From NCBI GenBank assembly GCA_026018925.1, contig JAKSZU010000003.1, forward strand, positions 9,821,236-9,885,235: a stretch of DNA of 64,000 bases, written 5' to 3'. The stretch comes from Tupaia tana. Taxonomy: Eukaryota; Chordata; Mammalia; Scandentia; Tupaiidae. Below are positions 33,440 through 44,012 of the stretch, piece after piece. A model generated the notes under the pieces. It was not told the DNA's origin, made no database searches, and saw only the letters and a program-made list of their open reading frames with translations. How positions within the stretch are numbered: position 1 is the stretch's first letter; the number at the start of each line of letters is the position of its first letter. Both the position numbers and the translations under genes were made by a program.

Positions 33440-33699
33440 AATTGTTTTTGTTTCTATTTTTGCCATAGGACATACGCACTCCCTAGAGAGAGACAGAAAG
33501 GGACAGAGAGAAGGAAAGTGAGAAGTCAACCTTGGGGATGGGAGATGGCCATGCATAAATCCCTTCTCCTCCATTCTCTTCTCTGGATTTTGGGCACACA
33601 CTCACACAGCAGATTTTCAAGCAGCTGGGTCCAGGACTCAAACCATGGTTAGCCATGTGGGAGTCCAGTGCTTTAGCCACTCCGCCACTTACTGGCCCC
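33440..33699 (-). mobile_element. Type L SINE with TSD
   Basis: Antisense long form: 'gccataggacatacgcactccc', 'gtgagaagtcaaccttgggg', 'ggattttgggcacacac', 'gccacttactggcccc'. The TSD aactctttg is at 33431-33439 and 33700-33708. Confidence 0.93.
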
Positions 33700-33746
33700 A
33701 ACTCTTTGTTTTCTAGCAATAAAAATTTATTAGAAAATATATTAGC

Positions 33747-34020
33747 AGGACCAGCAGTTGGCGTAATGGGTATATCGCTGGACCCCCATGCAGTTGACTG
33801 CAGTTTGAGTCCCTGACCTGGTGGCTTAAACTCATGCCTGGCACATGTGCATGCGTGCCCAAGATTTCTAGAGGAGAATGGAGGAGAAGGGATTGCAGCA
33901 TGGCCATCCCCCCCAGGGGGTGATTTCTCACTTTCTTTTTCTCTGTCTCTGTCTTTCTGGTGAGCACATGTGCCCTATAGCAAAAACCTCTCCAAAAAGA
34001 AAAACAAAAACAACAACAAG
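33747..34020 (+). mobile_element. Type L SINE with TSD
   Basis: Full-length long form with hairpin 'ccccccaggggg' and 'ctatagcaaaaacctctcc'. The TSD atatattagc is at 33737-33746 and 34021-34030. It lies only 47 bp from an oppositely oriented copy. Confidence 0.94.
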
Positions 34021-34030
34021 ATATATTAGC

Positions 34031-34398
34031 CCAGTCTTTTTTAATGAACATGTGTGATTATAATTTATCACAACAAAAGTAATGTTCTAATAAATATCTG
34101 TAAAGTGGTAGTTTTATAGTCTTCTGTTTATATCTCCATTTAAACAGAATAACTAAAACTTATTAGGAATTTCCTATTTATAAAGTAATGTTATTCAAAT
34201 TGATAAGAAAAATAATTTGCTCAAATTTATATATGAAGAAGACAAAAGCAATAAGTTGTGAAAGATAAAATAAAAATTGCTAATGTATAGGAAAAATTTC
34301 AACTATAGTAGTAATCAAAGTTATGCTAATTTAGATATGGAGATATTTTTCACTGAGCAAAGGTGTTTTACAATTTTTCAAGAATAATATGTATTGAT
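34031..34398. other. Unassigned AT-rich DNA
   Basis: No gene or repeat recognised. Confidence 0.4.
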
Positions 34399-34582
34399 GG
34401 GACCAGCAAGTTGTGTGGTGGTTAAGGCACTGCTATCCCACATAGCCAACCGTGGTTCAAGTCCTGGACATGGTGGCTTGCTTTCTTGCTTTCTCTCTCT
34501 CACTCTTTATTTCTTTGGTAAGCTCATGTGCCCAATAGCAAATTAAATAATATGAATAATAAATTAAATATTTTTTTAAAAA
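34399..34582 (+). mobile_element. Type S SINE, intermediate form
   Basis: 'gggaccagcaagttgtgtggtggttaaggcactg', box B 'ggttcaagtcctgg', 'ttgctttcttgctttctc', then the retained 'ggtaagctcatgtgcccaatagcaaatt' block. Confidence 0.88.
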
Positions 34583-34664
34583 GTAAAATATCATATCAAG
34601 ATTTTAAAATATTGTCATCAAGCAATTAATCAACTATTATAACTATATAAACAGGACCTTAGAT

Positions 34665-34927
34665 AATTTTTTTTTTGGAGAGGTTTTTCCTATGGGACAG
34701 GTGTGCTCGCCAGAAAGACAGAGAGAGACAGAGAGACAAAAAGCAAGAAATCACTCCCCAGGTGAGATGGCCACGCCACAATCCCATTTCCACCATTTTC
34801 TTCTCGAAATTTTGGGCATGTACACACACGTAGCCGATATAAGTTTAAGTCACCTGGTCCAGGACTTGAACCATGTTCGACTATATGGGAGTCCAGTGAC
34901 ATAGCCATTATGCCATCTGCTGGTCCC
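34665..34927 (-). mobile_element. Type L SINE with perfect TSD
   Basis: Antisense long form, 'cctatgggacaggtgtgctcgcc' to 'catctgctggtcc'. The 13-bp TSD caggaccttagat is identical at 34652-34664 and 34928-34940. Confidence 0.95.
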
Positions 34928-34979
34928 CAGGACCTTAGATGACTTCTAAAATAAAGTTATAAATATATATTATAGAGGA

Positions 34980-35032
34980 AAACTGGCTAAGTAATAATAA
35001 GTATAAAAACTGGCTGTGTAATATTAAGTATA
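34980..35032 (+). repeat. 27-bp tandem pair
   Basis: Two adjacent units, 'aactggctaagtaataataag' and 'aactggctgtgtaatattaag', each followed by tata. Confidence 0.75.
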
Positions 35033-35160
35033 AGGCAATGTAAAGTTATAAATTATACTAATTAAAGTATTATAAAATTTTGTATATTATAAATATTTAA
35101 AATAAATTAAACTACAGTAACATATTAAAGGTATCTGAGTTGGCAATATGATTTTTACTT

Positions 35161-35191
<31 letters not shown>

Positions 35192-36282
35192 AAATGTGGA
35201 TGTGTGTTACTTTGTATATTTCATTCCTAATTTTTTTCTGTATAAAGTAACAGAAACTTTTATGATAAAAGTTGAATAGCTTCCTCTAATCAACTTCTAC
35301 TCATTTATGTTTCAAAATTAATGCAAAACGCTTTTAACAGAACACAATTTTACATAAATGCTAGAGTATACTATTTGATTTATATGGTATCAGTCTTTAT
35401 CATCAATGTCAAGGATATTGATAAAAACAATTTTCATTAGGATATGTATAAAATGTGGTTTCTGACAAGTTTCAAAGTCCAGTGACAATAGAAATTTCCC
35501 ATTTTTTTGTCTATTTTACTGTATCCTTCAGAAGATATAGAAAATTATTGTCTTTTAGAACATGACAAGATCACATACTCTAACAGTCCCTATTCCTTTC
35601 ATTGTGGGTCTAGTCAGAACCTCTGAAGGTAAGAGTTTTGAAGTAATTTAAATGATACACCTTTATTCATGGCATGTCTTAGGCTACCGCCTTCTCGATG
35701 TTCCTGTCCCTGACATATGACTCTGAGCCGATCTCAGCACTGGACAAGAACAAGGGGCATCATCTATCGCTCTTATTGTAATGATTATTTTTAGCTGTAA
35801 AATGAAAGTAGGCACCGGCCAGAAAAATTGGTTACTTCAATTTTCTTATCTGTATTTCACTCCGTATTCTGGGTTTATTAGATTTCTGTATTACCACAAA
35901 ATAAGGTTAATCAATCACTATTTTCTGCTTTTTGCTCATACTGTCAGACAAAATGATAACTTCAAAACACACTAAATTGTAATTTATGTATAGGTGAAGA
36001 TGCATTTTTGGTCATCTTTTTATACCAAGGAGTTAGTACAGTGATTGGCAAAGAATAAAAATGTAATGTATGTATCATCAAAGGAAAATTAAGTAAAGGA
36101 AATATATAGTATAATATATACATATAATATATATATATATATATATATTGTGTATATAATATATGTATATTTTTTATTTTGGTTGTTTTAAGCTTTTTTA
36201 TCAAAAGATGTGAAGAGTGAGGTAGCACATCTTTTTTAGATTAGTTTAGCATATTTTTTCTTAATTTTCCCCTTCCATTTTC
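35033..36282. other. Unassigned AT-rich DNA with microsatellites
   Basis: A (tg)n run at 35166-35192 and a (ta)n run at about 36122-36149. No gene recognised. Confidence 0.5.
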
Positions 36283-36546
36283 TTTTCTTTTAATTGCCAG
36301 GGGGCATGTGGGCTCACCAGAGAGAAAACAAATTTTAAGAGAGAGAGAGAGAAAGGACCTCTCAGCAGGTGTAGTCACACCACAATCTTTTTTCCTCCAT
36401 CTCTCCCTCTTGTCAGAGTTTTGGGTATGCACAAGCATATTCTATGTGTCTTTCAAATCAAATTGGCCAGGATTCAAATTGCCTTTGACCATGTAAAATC
36501 CCACTTTTCTAAGCACAGCCCTTGACCACTGCCTATGAGGCCAGCC
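36283..36546 (-). mobile_element. Old type L SINE
   Basis: Antisense: 'ttgccagggggcatgtgggctcacc', (gaga)n, 'gtagtcacaccacaatc', 'gagttttgggtatgcac', 'ggccaggattcaaattg' and 'tatgaggccagcc'. Confidence 0.75.
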
Positions 36547-36708
36547 CTCTTTTATTTCTAATGTATTAAGTAGTCTTCACACTGATTAAAATTCCAGAGG
36601 AAAAGAATAACAGTTTTGTTTCCCTATATTTGAAAACACCCAAAATATCGAATGTTAACTTTTTCAGGAGAGTCAGGAAAAGAAGTCCAACAAACTATAG
36701 CAGCCATC
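36547..36708. other. Unassigned spacer
   Basis: Nothing recognised. Confidence 0.35.
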
Positions 36709-36800
36709 TGAGTCACCAGTGACCTGGTGGTTAAGGTGGCTGGATATCACATGGCTGACAGAGATTGGAGTCCCGAACCTGACGGCTTGAAAACATGCTG

Positions 36801-36837
<37 letters not shown>

Positions 36838-36976
36838 ACCCAAAATCTCAAGAGGAGAATGAATGAGAAAGGATTGGGGCATGGCCATATATCCCCATCT
36901 CTGCCTCCTTTGAGCACATGTGCCCTGTAGCAAAAAACTAAAAAACAAACAAATGAACGAACAAACAAACAAAAAC
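36709..36976 (+). mobile_element. Old type L SINE with TG expansion
   Basis: 'ggtggttaaggtggctggat', 'ggagtcccgaacctgacggc', a (tg)n expansion at 36804-36834, 'caaaatctcaagaggagaatg', 'gagcacatgtgccctgtagc' and an aaac-rich tail. Confidence 0.85.
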
Positions 36977-37855
36977 CATCCATCTATAGAGGGGCAAATA
37001 ATGGAAAAATTTCTAATATATTTGACATTAGAAACTTTAAAGAACTCTCATAGGATTACGGCTACTTTAGCCCATGTAAGCTATAGTCACATCAGTTGTC
37101 TCAGTAAGTTGTTTATACCAGAGCAGAAAGTACTTTGGGATTCACAGAGTACTTGAATCTGGATACGATAGTAATTATAGTGGCCTTTGCCGCTGAACCT
37201 CACTTGTGTGCTCATAGCCTGATTCCATGAGCTAGTATTATAAGATGATAAAAGAAATTATTTCATGTTTCCCTGTCGTAAGATTTTTTCATTTTATTTT
37301 TTGTCTTGTCCTTCTACCTCTCATTAATCCGTTGAAGAATACAAAATCAACTAGCAAAAATATGCCAGGGATAACTTAATAATTTCATCCATGAACTTTT
37401 CCATGACATTTTAAGCTGGACCAAATGTCTCATTGGTGCCCCCCTAAACTTGCTGTTCACGTGCTCATAGTTTTGTACTACATGTTCCACTTACGTTTCT
37501 TTGCAAGATACTACAGCCCTGGAAAATCATAGGAAATTTCCTGTAAGAATAAGCAAACACAAACCCAGGAATTCTTAAGAAAGGAGGAAGGAAGTTTCTT
37601 CCACAGCAATTGGGGTATCCAGAGCAGGAAGCTCCGGATCTCCATTTCAGAATTTAACTGTTCAGGCGATGTGCCTAAATGGCATCACTCTGATGACATG
37701 ATCTGGTTCCATTTTCCTTTTACCACTGACTAACTAATTCTTCCTTCAAGACTCTTTATTTCTCTACTGCTTATCCAGTAGCCTCTTCTACATAGCATAG
37801 GCAGGCCATCACCTTCATGCTTTTATTCCAATATATTGCTTCTCTCTAGGCATCT
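36977..37855. other. Unassigned DNA
   Basis: No gene or repeat recognised. Confidence 0.45.
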
Positions 37856-38175
37856 GTATTAGTTTCCTAGAGCTCCAGAACAAATTATCACCAAATCAGT
37901 GGCTTAAAACAGCACTAATGTGTTCTCTCTCAGTATTGGAAGCAAGACAGCTAAAATCAAGGTGTCAGCCTGGCCGCATTCCCCTCTGAGGCAATATGAG
38001 GAGACTTTCGTTCTTCTTCCAGTTTCTGTGTGCTCCAGGTAGTCTTCGGTTGGGGCTGCATTACTCTAATCTCAGCCTCTGTCTTCATGTGGATCTCACC
38101 TATGTGTTTTCTACTTTTTTTTTTTTTAATAAGAACATGTATCTCTGGATGTAGGACCCACCCATTTTTTGAAAG
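37856..38175 (-). mobile_element. ERVL-MaLR-type solo LTR fragment
   Basis: The antisense pattern of mammalian MaLR LTRs: 'ctgtattagtttcctagagctcc', 'ggcttaaaacagcactaatg', 'aaaatcaaggtgtcagcctggcc', 'atctcagcctctgtcttcatgtgg', 'ggacccaccca'. A poly-T interruption lies near 38117-38129. No internal retroviral genes are present. Confidence 0.7.
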
Positions 38176-38496
38176 CCACCATTTATGCAGTATAGCATCT
38201 TGGCAACTTCTCTTTACACTTGTAACTACCCCATTAACATTTTCGTTCAGATACCCAAGAATGGAAATCTGATTTGTCGAAGTCTATCTTTTTTTCTCAA
38301 GCTCAGATTATAGAATGCTGCTAGTCCTTGGTCAGATTCTCTCCCTCCATTTCATTCAAATGCGCCCAAAGCAGGGAGTCACATGATATCTAACATGGCT
38401 GCTGGGGCTCAGTTCTTCACTGCTGCCCATCATCAGGGTGACATCCTTTAGAAAGGACTATGGTCGTGGCATCCTGACATGACTGGTAGAGGGTCT
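38176..38496. other. Unassigned DNA
   Basis: Nothing recognised after the LTR fragment fades out. Confidence 0.4.
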
Positions 38497-38635
38497 GTGT
38501 AGCCCCCCAGAGTTCAGGGACTTCTTCACAAGTAGAGACTGTCTCATTACCCTTCTTGGTTGCACTACTTAGAACAGTGCCTTCTACATGTTATAAATTT
38601 AATACAAGTTTGCTAAACTGAGAACTAAAGAGTCA
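38497..38635 (+). mobile_element. L2 3' end
   Basis: 'gagactgtctcattaccc', 'acttagaacagtgccttctac' and 'aatacaagtttgctaaactga' match the L2 3' terminal order (gggactgtgtc, agcacagtgcctggcac, aataaatgtttgttgaatga). Confidence 0.7.
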
Positions 38636-38639
38636 TTTG

Positions 38640-38725
38640 TTCGTGCATTCAGTAAATAGTTGTTAGTACCTACTGCATGCTGGGCGATGCAGTTAGGTAA
38701 TTTGATGAAGGAGAGGCATATTCAA
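38640..38725 (-). mobile_element. L2 3' end, antisense
   Basis: 'cattcagtaaatagttgttagtacctactgcatgctgggc' (38648-38687) is the antisense L2 3' terminus. It sits tail-to-tail with the preceding L2. Confidence 0.6.
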
Positions 38726-39056
38726 ATACATTCCATGCAACCACAGAAATTTGAAGAGGAGGGATGTATATAGAATCACACAAGTGATTGATTTTAATTG
38801 TGGTAACTTCTCTGAAGATTATCTAGCTACCTCTTTAGAACCGATTCTTTGCTTAGAAAATGCATTTCTCATTCTAATTTGGCTTCCTATGTAGCTTTTC
38901 TAAAGGAAGGAAATATATTTGTTAGTAGATATGATTATCTTGGTCCTCTTAATAGTTTTACTTATCACTGCAAATTATAAATGTGCCATGCTGGTATACG
39001 TATGAGTCTCTGGGAATGAGGTTAGCACGCTTGCAGTCATCCCCACTGGTGCTCTT
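38726..39056. other. Unassigned DNA
   Basis: Nothing recognised. Confidence 0.35.
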
Positions 39057-39244
39057 CATGTTTGGCAGGATCATTTTTAGCTGTGGGTGACTACCTTGTG
39101 CACTATAGGATATTTAGTAGCACCCATGGCCTGCACTCTCTAGATGCCAGTAACACTGACCTTATTCCTTATGACAAAAATGTCTGAAGACATTGCTAAA
39201 TGTTCCCTGGGAAACAAAATTATTCACTGTTGAAAACCATTGCT
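39057..39244 (-). mobile_element. MER5-type hAT-Charlie transposon
   Basis: 'gcactataggatatttagtagcacc', 'tagatgccagtaacactgacc' and 'aaaatgtctgaagacattgctaaatgttccctgggaaac' (39177-39215) are in the order of the MER5A-type non-autonomous hAT element, ending 'gttgaaaaccattg'. Strand follows the consensus as I remember it. Confidence 0.75.
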
Positions 39245-39587
39245 CTAGGATAACTAAGGCAATCAGAATTACAGAAGTAGGTAGAAACAGAAAATGTAAA
39301 ACATCCAGTTCTATAAACATGGAATTGGGATCATGGAATCCCAATACTTACACCACCTATTTGTCCATACTGAATTCTTGTGGTTGCAAATGGGTATGTA
39401 TCCTCAGATAGCAGGGCATAGGCTGAAGTTAACCAACATGTAGTATCTCATGTGGTTTACTGAAGTTTAGTATGACTTACATGCCAGGAGAATTTGGCTC
39501 AATGACTTCTCTTTCCTTGATTGACTTAAGAGCCTTTTTTGAGAGTACAGGTGCTTTTGTACCTATCTAGAAGAAAGAGGCCTAAAT
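39245..39587. other. Unassigned DNA
   Basis: Nothing recognised. Confidence 0.35.
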
Positions 39588-39832
39588 CAGACCATGCTGG
39601 AGCCAGTGTTGCACAACATGAAACTGCAAGACAGTTCCCATTGGAAGATTCCTGGCTCAAATCTGCAGACCTCCCTGGCACATCAGGCACGTACCTGCCC
39701 GTGATCCAGAACTGGCTGGGGCTGGGGCTGGGGCTGGGACTGGGGCTGGATGGCAGCTTGCTCCTTGGGCAAACTGTCTTTCTCGTGCTAGCTCTCTGGC
39801 TCTTAGAAGAAATAAACAAACTTTCTCTTAAA
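39588..39832 (+). mobile_element. Type C SINE with hexamer expansion
   Basis: 'gctggagccagtgttgcac', 'cctggctcaaatctgcagacctccctgg', 'gtgatccagaactggctggggctgggg', 'gctctctggctcttagaag' and 'aaataaacaaac'. The GC-rich middle has expanded into six gctggg-type units (39715-39750). Confidence 0.85.
39715..39750 (+). repeat. (GCTGGG)6-type minisatellite, potential G-quadruplex
   Basis: Four perfect gctggg units followed by actggg and gctgga, giving five GGG runs with 3-base loops on the plus strand. Confidence 0.9.
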
Positions 39833-40428
39833 AACCACAGCATGTTTTAAGCATTTTACTTTAGAAGTTTGCATATGTATAAACATGTCTGAGCATATAT
39901 AAACATGTGGGTTTACCTTGATCTTTAGCTTTAAAAACATTCTGTATGGAAATAGAGACAGAAGCAAATTCTTATAAAACCTATTTTTAAAATTATTTTG
40001 TACCACTTTTTATATTAATAGCTTTACATTTTCAGTGTTTTGACTTATGTAATAATTTGTCACTCTGAATTCAAAAATAATAGATATCATTAAAAGAAAT
40101 ACTGTATTTGGAGTCAGAAGATCTGAGTTTGAATCTTTTAACTAGTGTGCAGCCATTATAATCTTGTTAATAATGATATTTTTAGCATCAATTTTATAAA
40201 GGTTTATAATTAAAAGTTAAACATAAACCTTATAAATGATGTCATTGATTTTTGAGATGATGATTATGAGCATGATAAAAGGACCATGTGAAAATTGTCT
40301 AATAGATACTGAATATGAGAGAGAAGTTAGACTAAGTGGACACCTGCATCCAATGTTTAATCCAATTGCATAGTATGAATAATCCCCAAACTCAGACTTT
40401 ATAAAGGTGCTATGTCAAAATCAAGTCT
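39833..40428. other. Unassigned AT-rich DNA
   Basis: Nothing recognised. Confidence 0.4.
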
Positions 40429-40640
40429 AGGGGCCACATGGTAGCACAGTATTAAAATTGGATGCTCTGGGAGGCAATCCCACATGGGAAAGTTCCTGGT
40501 TCAAGTCTGGAGATTCCCCGAGGAAGCCAGGCACACACAGACCATGACACAGGGCTCACTGAAGCAGGGGATGGAACATGGTCTCAAGATCTTATTGAGG
40601 ATGCTCTCTGACTTAGGAAAAATAAATAAATACATTTCAA
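40429..40640 (+). mobile_element. Type C SINE
   Basis: 'ggccacatggtagcacagt' (box A region), 'ggttcaagtctggag' (box B), 'attccccgaggaagccagg', 'ggatggaacatggtctcaag', 'gacttaggaaaaataaataaa'. The (tctc)n tract is short. Confidence 0.88.
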
Positions 40641-41416
40641 ACAAAACAGAACAAAAACAAAAACATGAAAAGCACAACTGAAAGCTTGAGATTTACAATT
40701 ATGAAGGACAAATGGCTCATTAAGTACCAAAAGCCCGGTCATCGCTGTTGCCAGTAACAGGTGTTTTGGGTGAAGGTCCGTGTTTTAGCATTCTGCACAA
40801 GATGATATTGCATCCGTGTTAAGTCCCACTTGTTCCATTAGGAATGCCATCATTTTAAAGATTTTTTTAATTAAAAAAAATAAAAGTCCACCTCTGCTTG
40901 AAACAAGGGCTGACTGTAGCAGGGAATGCTTTTCCTTCTGAAGAATCACACCTGACCACCGAGGGTTCCTATATATCTACTAAGAAATGAGTCTGAATTG
41001 CACCTGCACTGCACATTTCTCCCTCATTAAACTCTTCTTCATCCATGGAAAACTGATTGCTGCTTAGCCTGCCCCTCCTGGGTGGCTTGAAGAACTTTAA
41101 TGGGGTGGAATCACGTAATAACCAAGCATTCCCTGGTCTGGTGAACAAACTGCACATACTGAACAAATAGGGGCCGATGTTCCTCCAAAGGGCTGATGAG
41201 TACATTTGCGGTTTAATTTAAAGCTGCCCTGGGGTAGCTACAACGCCTCATCTGACCTTTTTATGTTTGTGTTACCACAGAATCAGACAGATGCCTTCCT
41301 TTCAGTCTGGGACTGTGGCTTTCAAATCACAGAAGAATGAAAACTGGCCCCTGACTTCATCTGAAAACTCAGCTTCCGAGTGATTGTTCTCCATGGTGAT
41401 TGGCAACACCCGGTTC
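40641..41416. other. Unassigned DNA, partly open on the minus strand
   Basis: Two antisense frames (40969-41205 and part of 41302-41514) contain hydrophilic stretches but no domain I recognise, and stops lie between them. It may be a decayed pseudogene or repeat. Confidence 0.3.
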
Positions 41417-41514
41417 TTACACCATTTGCAAAGCAGCCCTGGGAGGCCAACACTGCCGTGACTGCTCTGTCCATGGCTGACACCCGCCTTGGGCTTGACG
41501 CGGGGTAACTCCAT
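41417..41514. repeat. Unidentified 98-bp block, copy 1
   Basis: Matches 43034-43131 over 98 bp with no gaps. By my reading there are 8 differences, 7 of them transitions, several at CpG positions. It begins 'ttacaccatttgcaaagcag' and ends 'ggtaactccat'. Confidence 0.9.
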
Positions 41515-41575
41515 GTTGTCCCTTCAGGTTCTATGCATCAGATTCATTTGCCAATTTTAGTGGAGCTTTAAAATT

Positions 41576-42080
41576 ACTTGGCATTTACTGAACATGTACT
41601 ATGTCAAGCACTTCAGCTACGCTGTATAAATCATGCCAAGATCTTACATATAGAGATTGAACTAGCTTTTTCTGATTTTGTTGCAAATGCTAGTCACTTG
41701 TTTATTTGTTCATAATACAATTTTTGCTAACATTTACATACATGCAATTTATTCTTGTAATCTGTGAAGAACAAAGATGGGATCATTGCTTCATTTTACA
41801 AAGGAGGGAAATAAGGCTCACAAGGTTTTTTTGATAATTATTTAATTTTATTTATTATTATTATTTTTTAATTTAACCATACAGAGACACAGAGAGAGAG
41901 AAAGTGAGAAAGCAAGCCACCAGGTCCAAGACTCAAACTGCAGTTAGCCATGTGGGAGTCCAGCATCCCAACCACCACACCACCTACGGGCCCTAAGGCT
42001 CAGAAGTTTTAAGAAATTGAATAGTATAAATGGAAAGGACTTATCTAAAGTCTAGGCTTACTCACCATAGAGTATATGTT
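41576..42080 (-). mobile_element. MIR/L2-like ancient repeat, split by a SINE
   Basis: 'ggcatttactgaacatgtactatg', 'cattttacaaaggagggaaataaggctca' (41793-41821), then after the inserted SINE 'aaggctcagaagttttaagaaattg' is antisense MIR order. A type S SINE at 41825-41993 interrupts it. Confidence 0.6.
41825..41993 (-). mobile_element. Type S SINE inserted in an older repeat
   Basis: Antisense short form: A/T tail, 'tttaatttaaccatacagagac', 'gagaaagcaagccaccagg', 'caccacacc', 'cgggccc'. The TSD taaggctca(c/g)aag lies at 41812-41824 and 41994-42006. Confidence 0.93.
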
Positions 42081-42211
42081 CCTTTCCCTGTCCTGCATAA
42101 ATCCAAGACTATCTCCATGATCCACAAAATATATATTGATAATTCAAGAATATGCTTAAAATAACCTGAGAGGCTTCAGTTTAACAATAGCATATTTCTC
42201 ACTGATTTTTA

Positions 42212-42416
42212 GAGCCAGAGTCAGCAAATCCAGAGTGTCGCTTGTTTTGTAAATAAAATTTTATTGAAACTCAACCATGCACATTTGTTTGGGTATCATC
42301 TATAACTGATTCTGAGCTACAATGTAATGACAGAGTTGAGTAATTATGGCGGGAATTGTATAGCTTAAAGCTAAAATATTTACTGAAACTGAGGATAAAG
42401 ATTTCCAACTCCTGTT
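42212..42416 (-). mobile_element. hAT-Charlie-type non-autonomous transposon
   Basis: 'cagagtcagcaaatccagag', 'tgttttgtaaataaaattttattgaaac' (42243-42271), 'gacagagttgagtaattatgg' and 'aaaatatttactgaaactg' match the same family as 20484-20810, in opposite orientation and without the long internal segment. Confidence 0.75.
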
Positions 42417-43033
42417 CTAGATTACAGACGGTTCTCTTCTTTTTTTGTATCTGTTTTAATTATGATTGTGAAAAACCTTTATTATTAGGCAAACTTAGGA
42501 TAGTGTCAGTCTTCATAATACAAATGGAAAGAGTTATGAATTTTTTAAGAGATATTTGTTACTAAAAATTAGTTTCTCAAAAAAGCTCTGTCTCTGGTTA
42601 AATCCTCCAGCCCTCAGCATCCCTCCCTTTCTGCCTGTCCTTAACCTGATGGTCTGTGGCTGACCTCACAGGCATTTCTCCACCTGGGTCGTGGATTCTC
42701 TGTCGCTTGTTGGTGATCTCTTATCTTTCCCCTCTGTCTCTTCTACTTTTATCCTGTTTGTTATTCCTCATTAATATTTAAACAAGCTCAATATTCTCCC
42801 AACATAAATACGATTCCTTGGGTTCTATCCCCCATAGTGGCTACCACTTTATCTCCCCTATCTCTTGTAAGTGAGCACCTAAGAGACTCATGCACACTCA
42901 ATGCCTCTGTCCCCTTTACTCCTCAGTCCATTGTCTCTGACTTTGTGCCTGTCACACTCCACGTGTGGGCATATATGGGTATGATGGATATGAACATACC
43001 TAACACACGCATTTACCCACATGCATCTTTGCT
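42417..43033. other. Unassigned DNA
   Basis: A pyrimidine-rich segment at 42590-42880. No gene recognised. Confidence 0.4.
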
Positions 43034-43131
43034 TTACACCATTTGCAAAGCAGCCCTGGGAGGCCGACACTGTCGTGACTGCTCTGTCCGTGGCTGACAC
43101 CCTCCTTGGACTTGATGTGGAGTAACTCCAT
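43034..43131. repeat. Unidentified 98-bp block, copy 2
   Basis: Ungapped partner of 41417-41514 in the same orientation. Flanking sequence does not match convincingly, so this looks like a discrete unit. Confidence 0.9.
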
Positions 43132-43407
43132 TACTTCTTTAGGATTAATTCATAGTAATGAAAATGCTGGCTTGAGGAATATGCAATACTTTAAGCTTCC
43201 AGAAAAGCTTTACTTATTCTTCTGCCAGCGGTAAGCAAGAGTTACTGTGAGGTCGTTAAAAACTTAGCCAATAGAATAAAGGACAGTGTTGCAATGCTAG
43301 CTTAATTTGTTTTTCTTTGATTATTCATAAACTTTTACATATTTTCATGGATTTACTGGTAGAGGATGGAGATCTAATTTCCTGTACAGTCTTTGAAAAA
43401 TTTTCCT
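43132..43407. other. Unassigned AT-rich DNA
   Basis: Nothing recognised. Confidence 0.35.
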
Positions 43408-43668
43408 GGGGCCAGCAGTTGGCGTAATGGCTGTGTTGCTGGACTCTTATGTAGTTGACTGCAGTTCGAGTCCTGGACCTGGTGGCTTAAACTCATGCCA
43501 GGTGTGTGTGCGTGAGTGCCCAAGATCCCTAGAGGAGAATGGGGCAGAAGGGATTGTGGTGTGGCCATCCCCCCGGGGGGTGATTTCTCACTTTCTGTCT
43601 CTCTGTCTCTCTCTGTCTTTCTGGTGAGCACACGTGTCCTACAGCAAAAACCTCTCAAAAAAAAAAAA
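43408..43668 (+). mobile_element. Type L SINE
   Basis: 'ggggccagcagttggcgtaatggct', box B 'gttcgagtcctgg', hairpin 'cccccggggggtgatttctc', 'ctacagcaaaaacctctc' and A tail. Flanks share 'aaaatt(tt)cct', a probable TSD. Confidence 0.94.
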
Positions 43669-43852
43669 AAAAATTCCTAATGGAGACCGAGTTTAATAGA
43701 AGCCATCATTTTAAGTAATTTTGAATTTTTTTTTAAATTGAAAATGTAGCACTATGTTTTCTGAAATAAAGGTGGATATGTATATTAATACATATGATAT
43801 AGTAAGTTAAAATATCTAGCAATATTTTTTAATTTTTAAAATTAAAAAAAAT

Positions 43853-43940
43853 CTAATTGCCAGAGTGTGTGTATGCTCTTCAAAGAAAGAGAGAGAGTAA
43901 AAGCAACCCCATGAGGCATGGTCATGCCACAGTCCTTTAG
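43853..43940 (-). mobile_element. Truncated type L SINE fragment
   Basis: 'ttgccagagtgtgtgtatgctcttc', (gaga)n, 'caaccccatgaggcatggtcatgccacagtcc' (43904-43935). Only the 3' half of the element remains. Confidence 0.65.
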
Positions 43941-44012
43941 GAAATAACCTTAAATGACAAAGATTTGTGAAAATGTTGATTCTAAAATCCTAAAGTTCAA
44001 TTAAAAAAAAAA
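43941..44012. other. Spacer
   Basis: AT-rich spacer between SINE fragment and L1. Confidence 0.3.

Noticed and set aside
39588-39832. Coding region with SPSPSPSP or GLGLGLGL repeats
   Set aside because: Both frames come from translating the gctggg expansion within a type C SINE.
40969-41514. Processed pseudogene on the minus strand
   Set aside because: Two separate open frames with stops between them, no poly-A tract, no TSD and no protein I recognise. Kept only as an unidentified repeated block.
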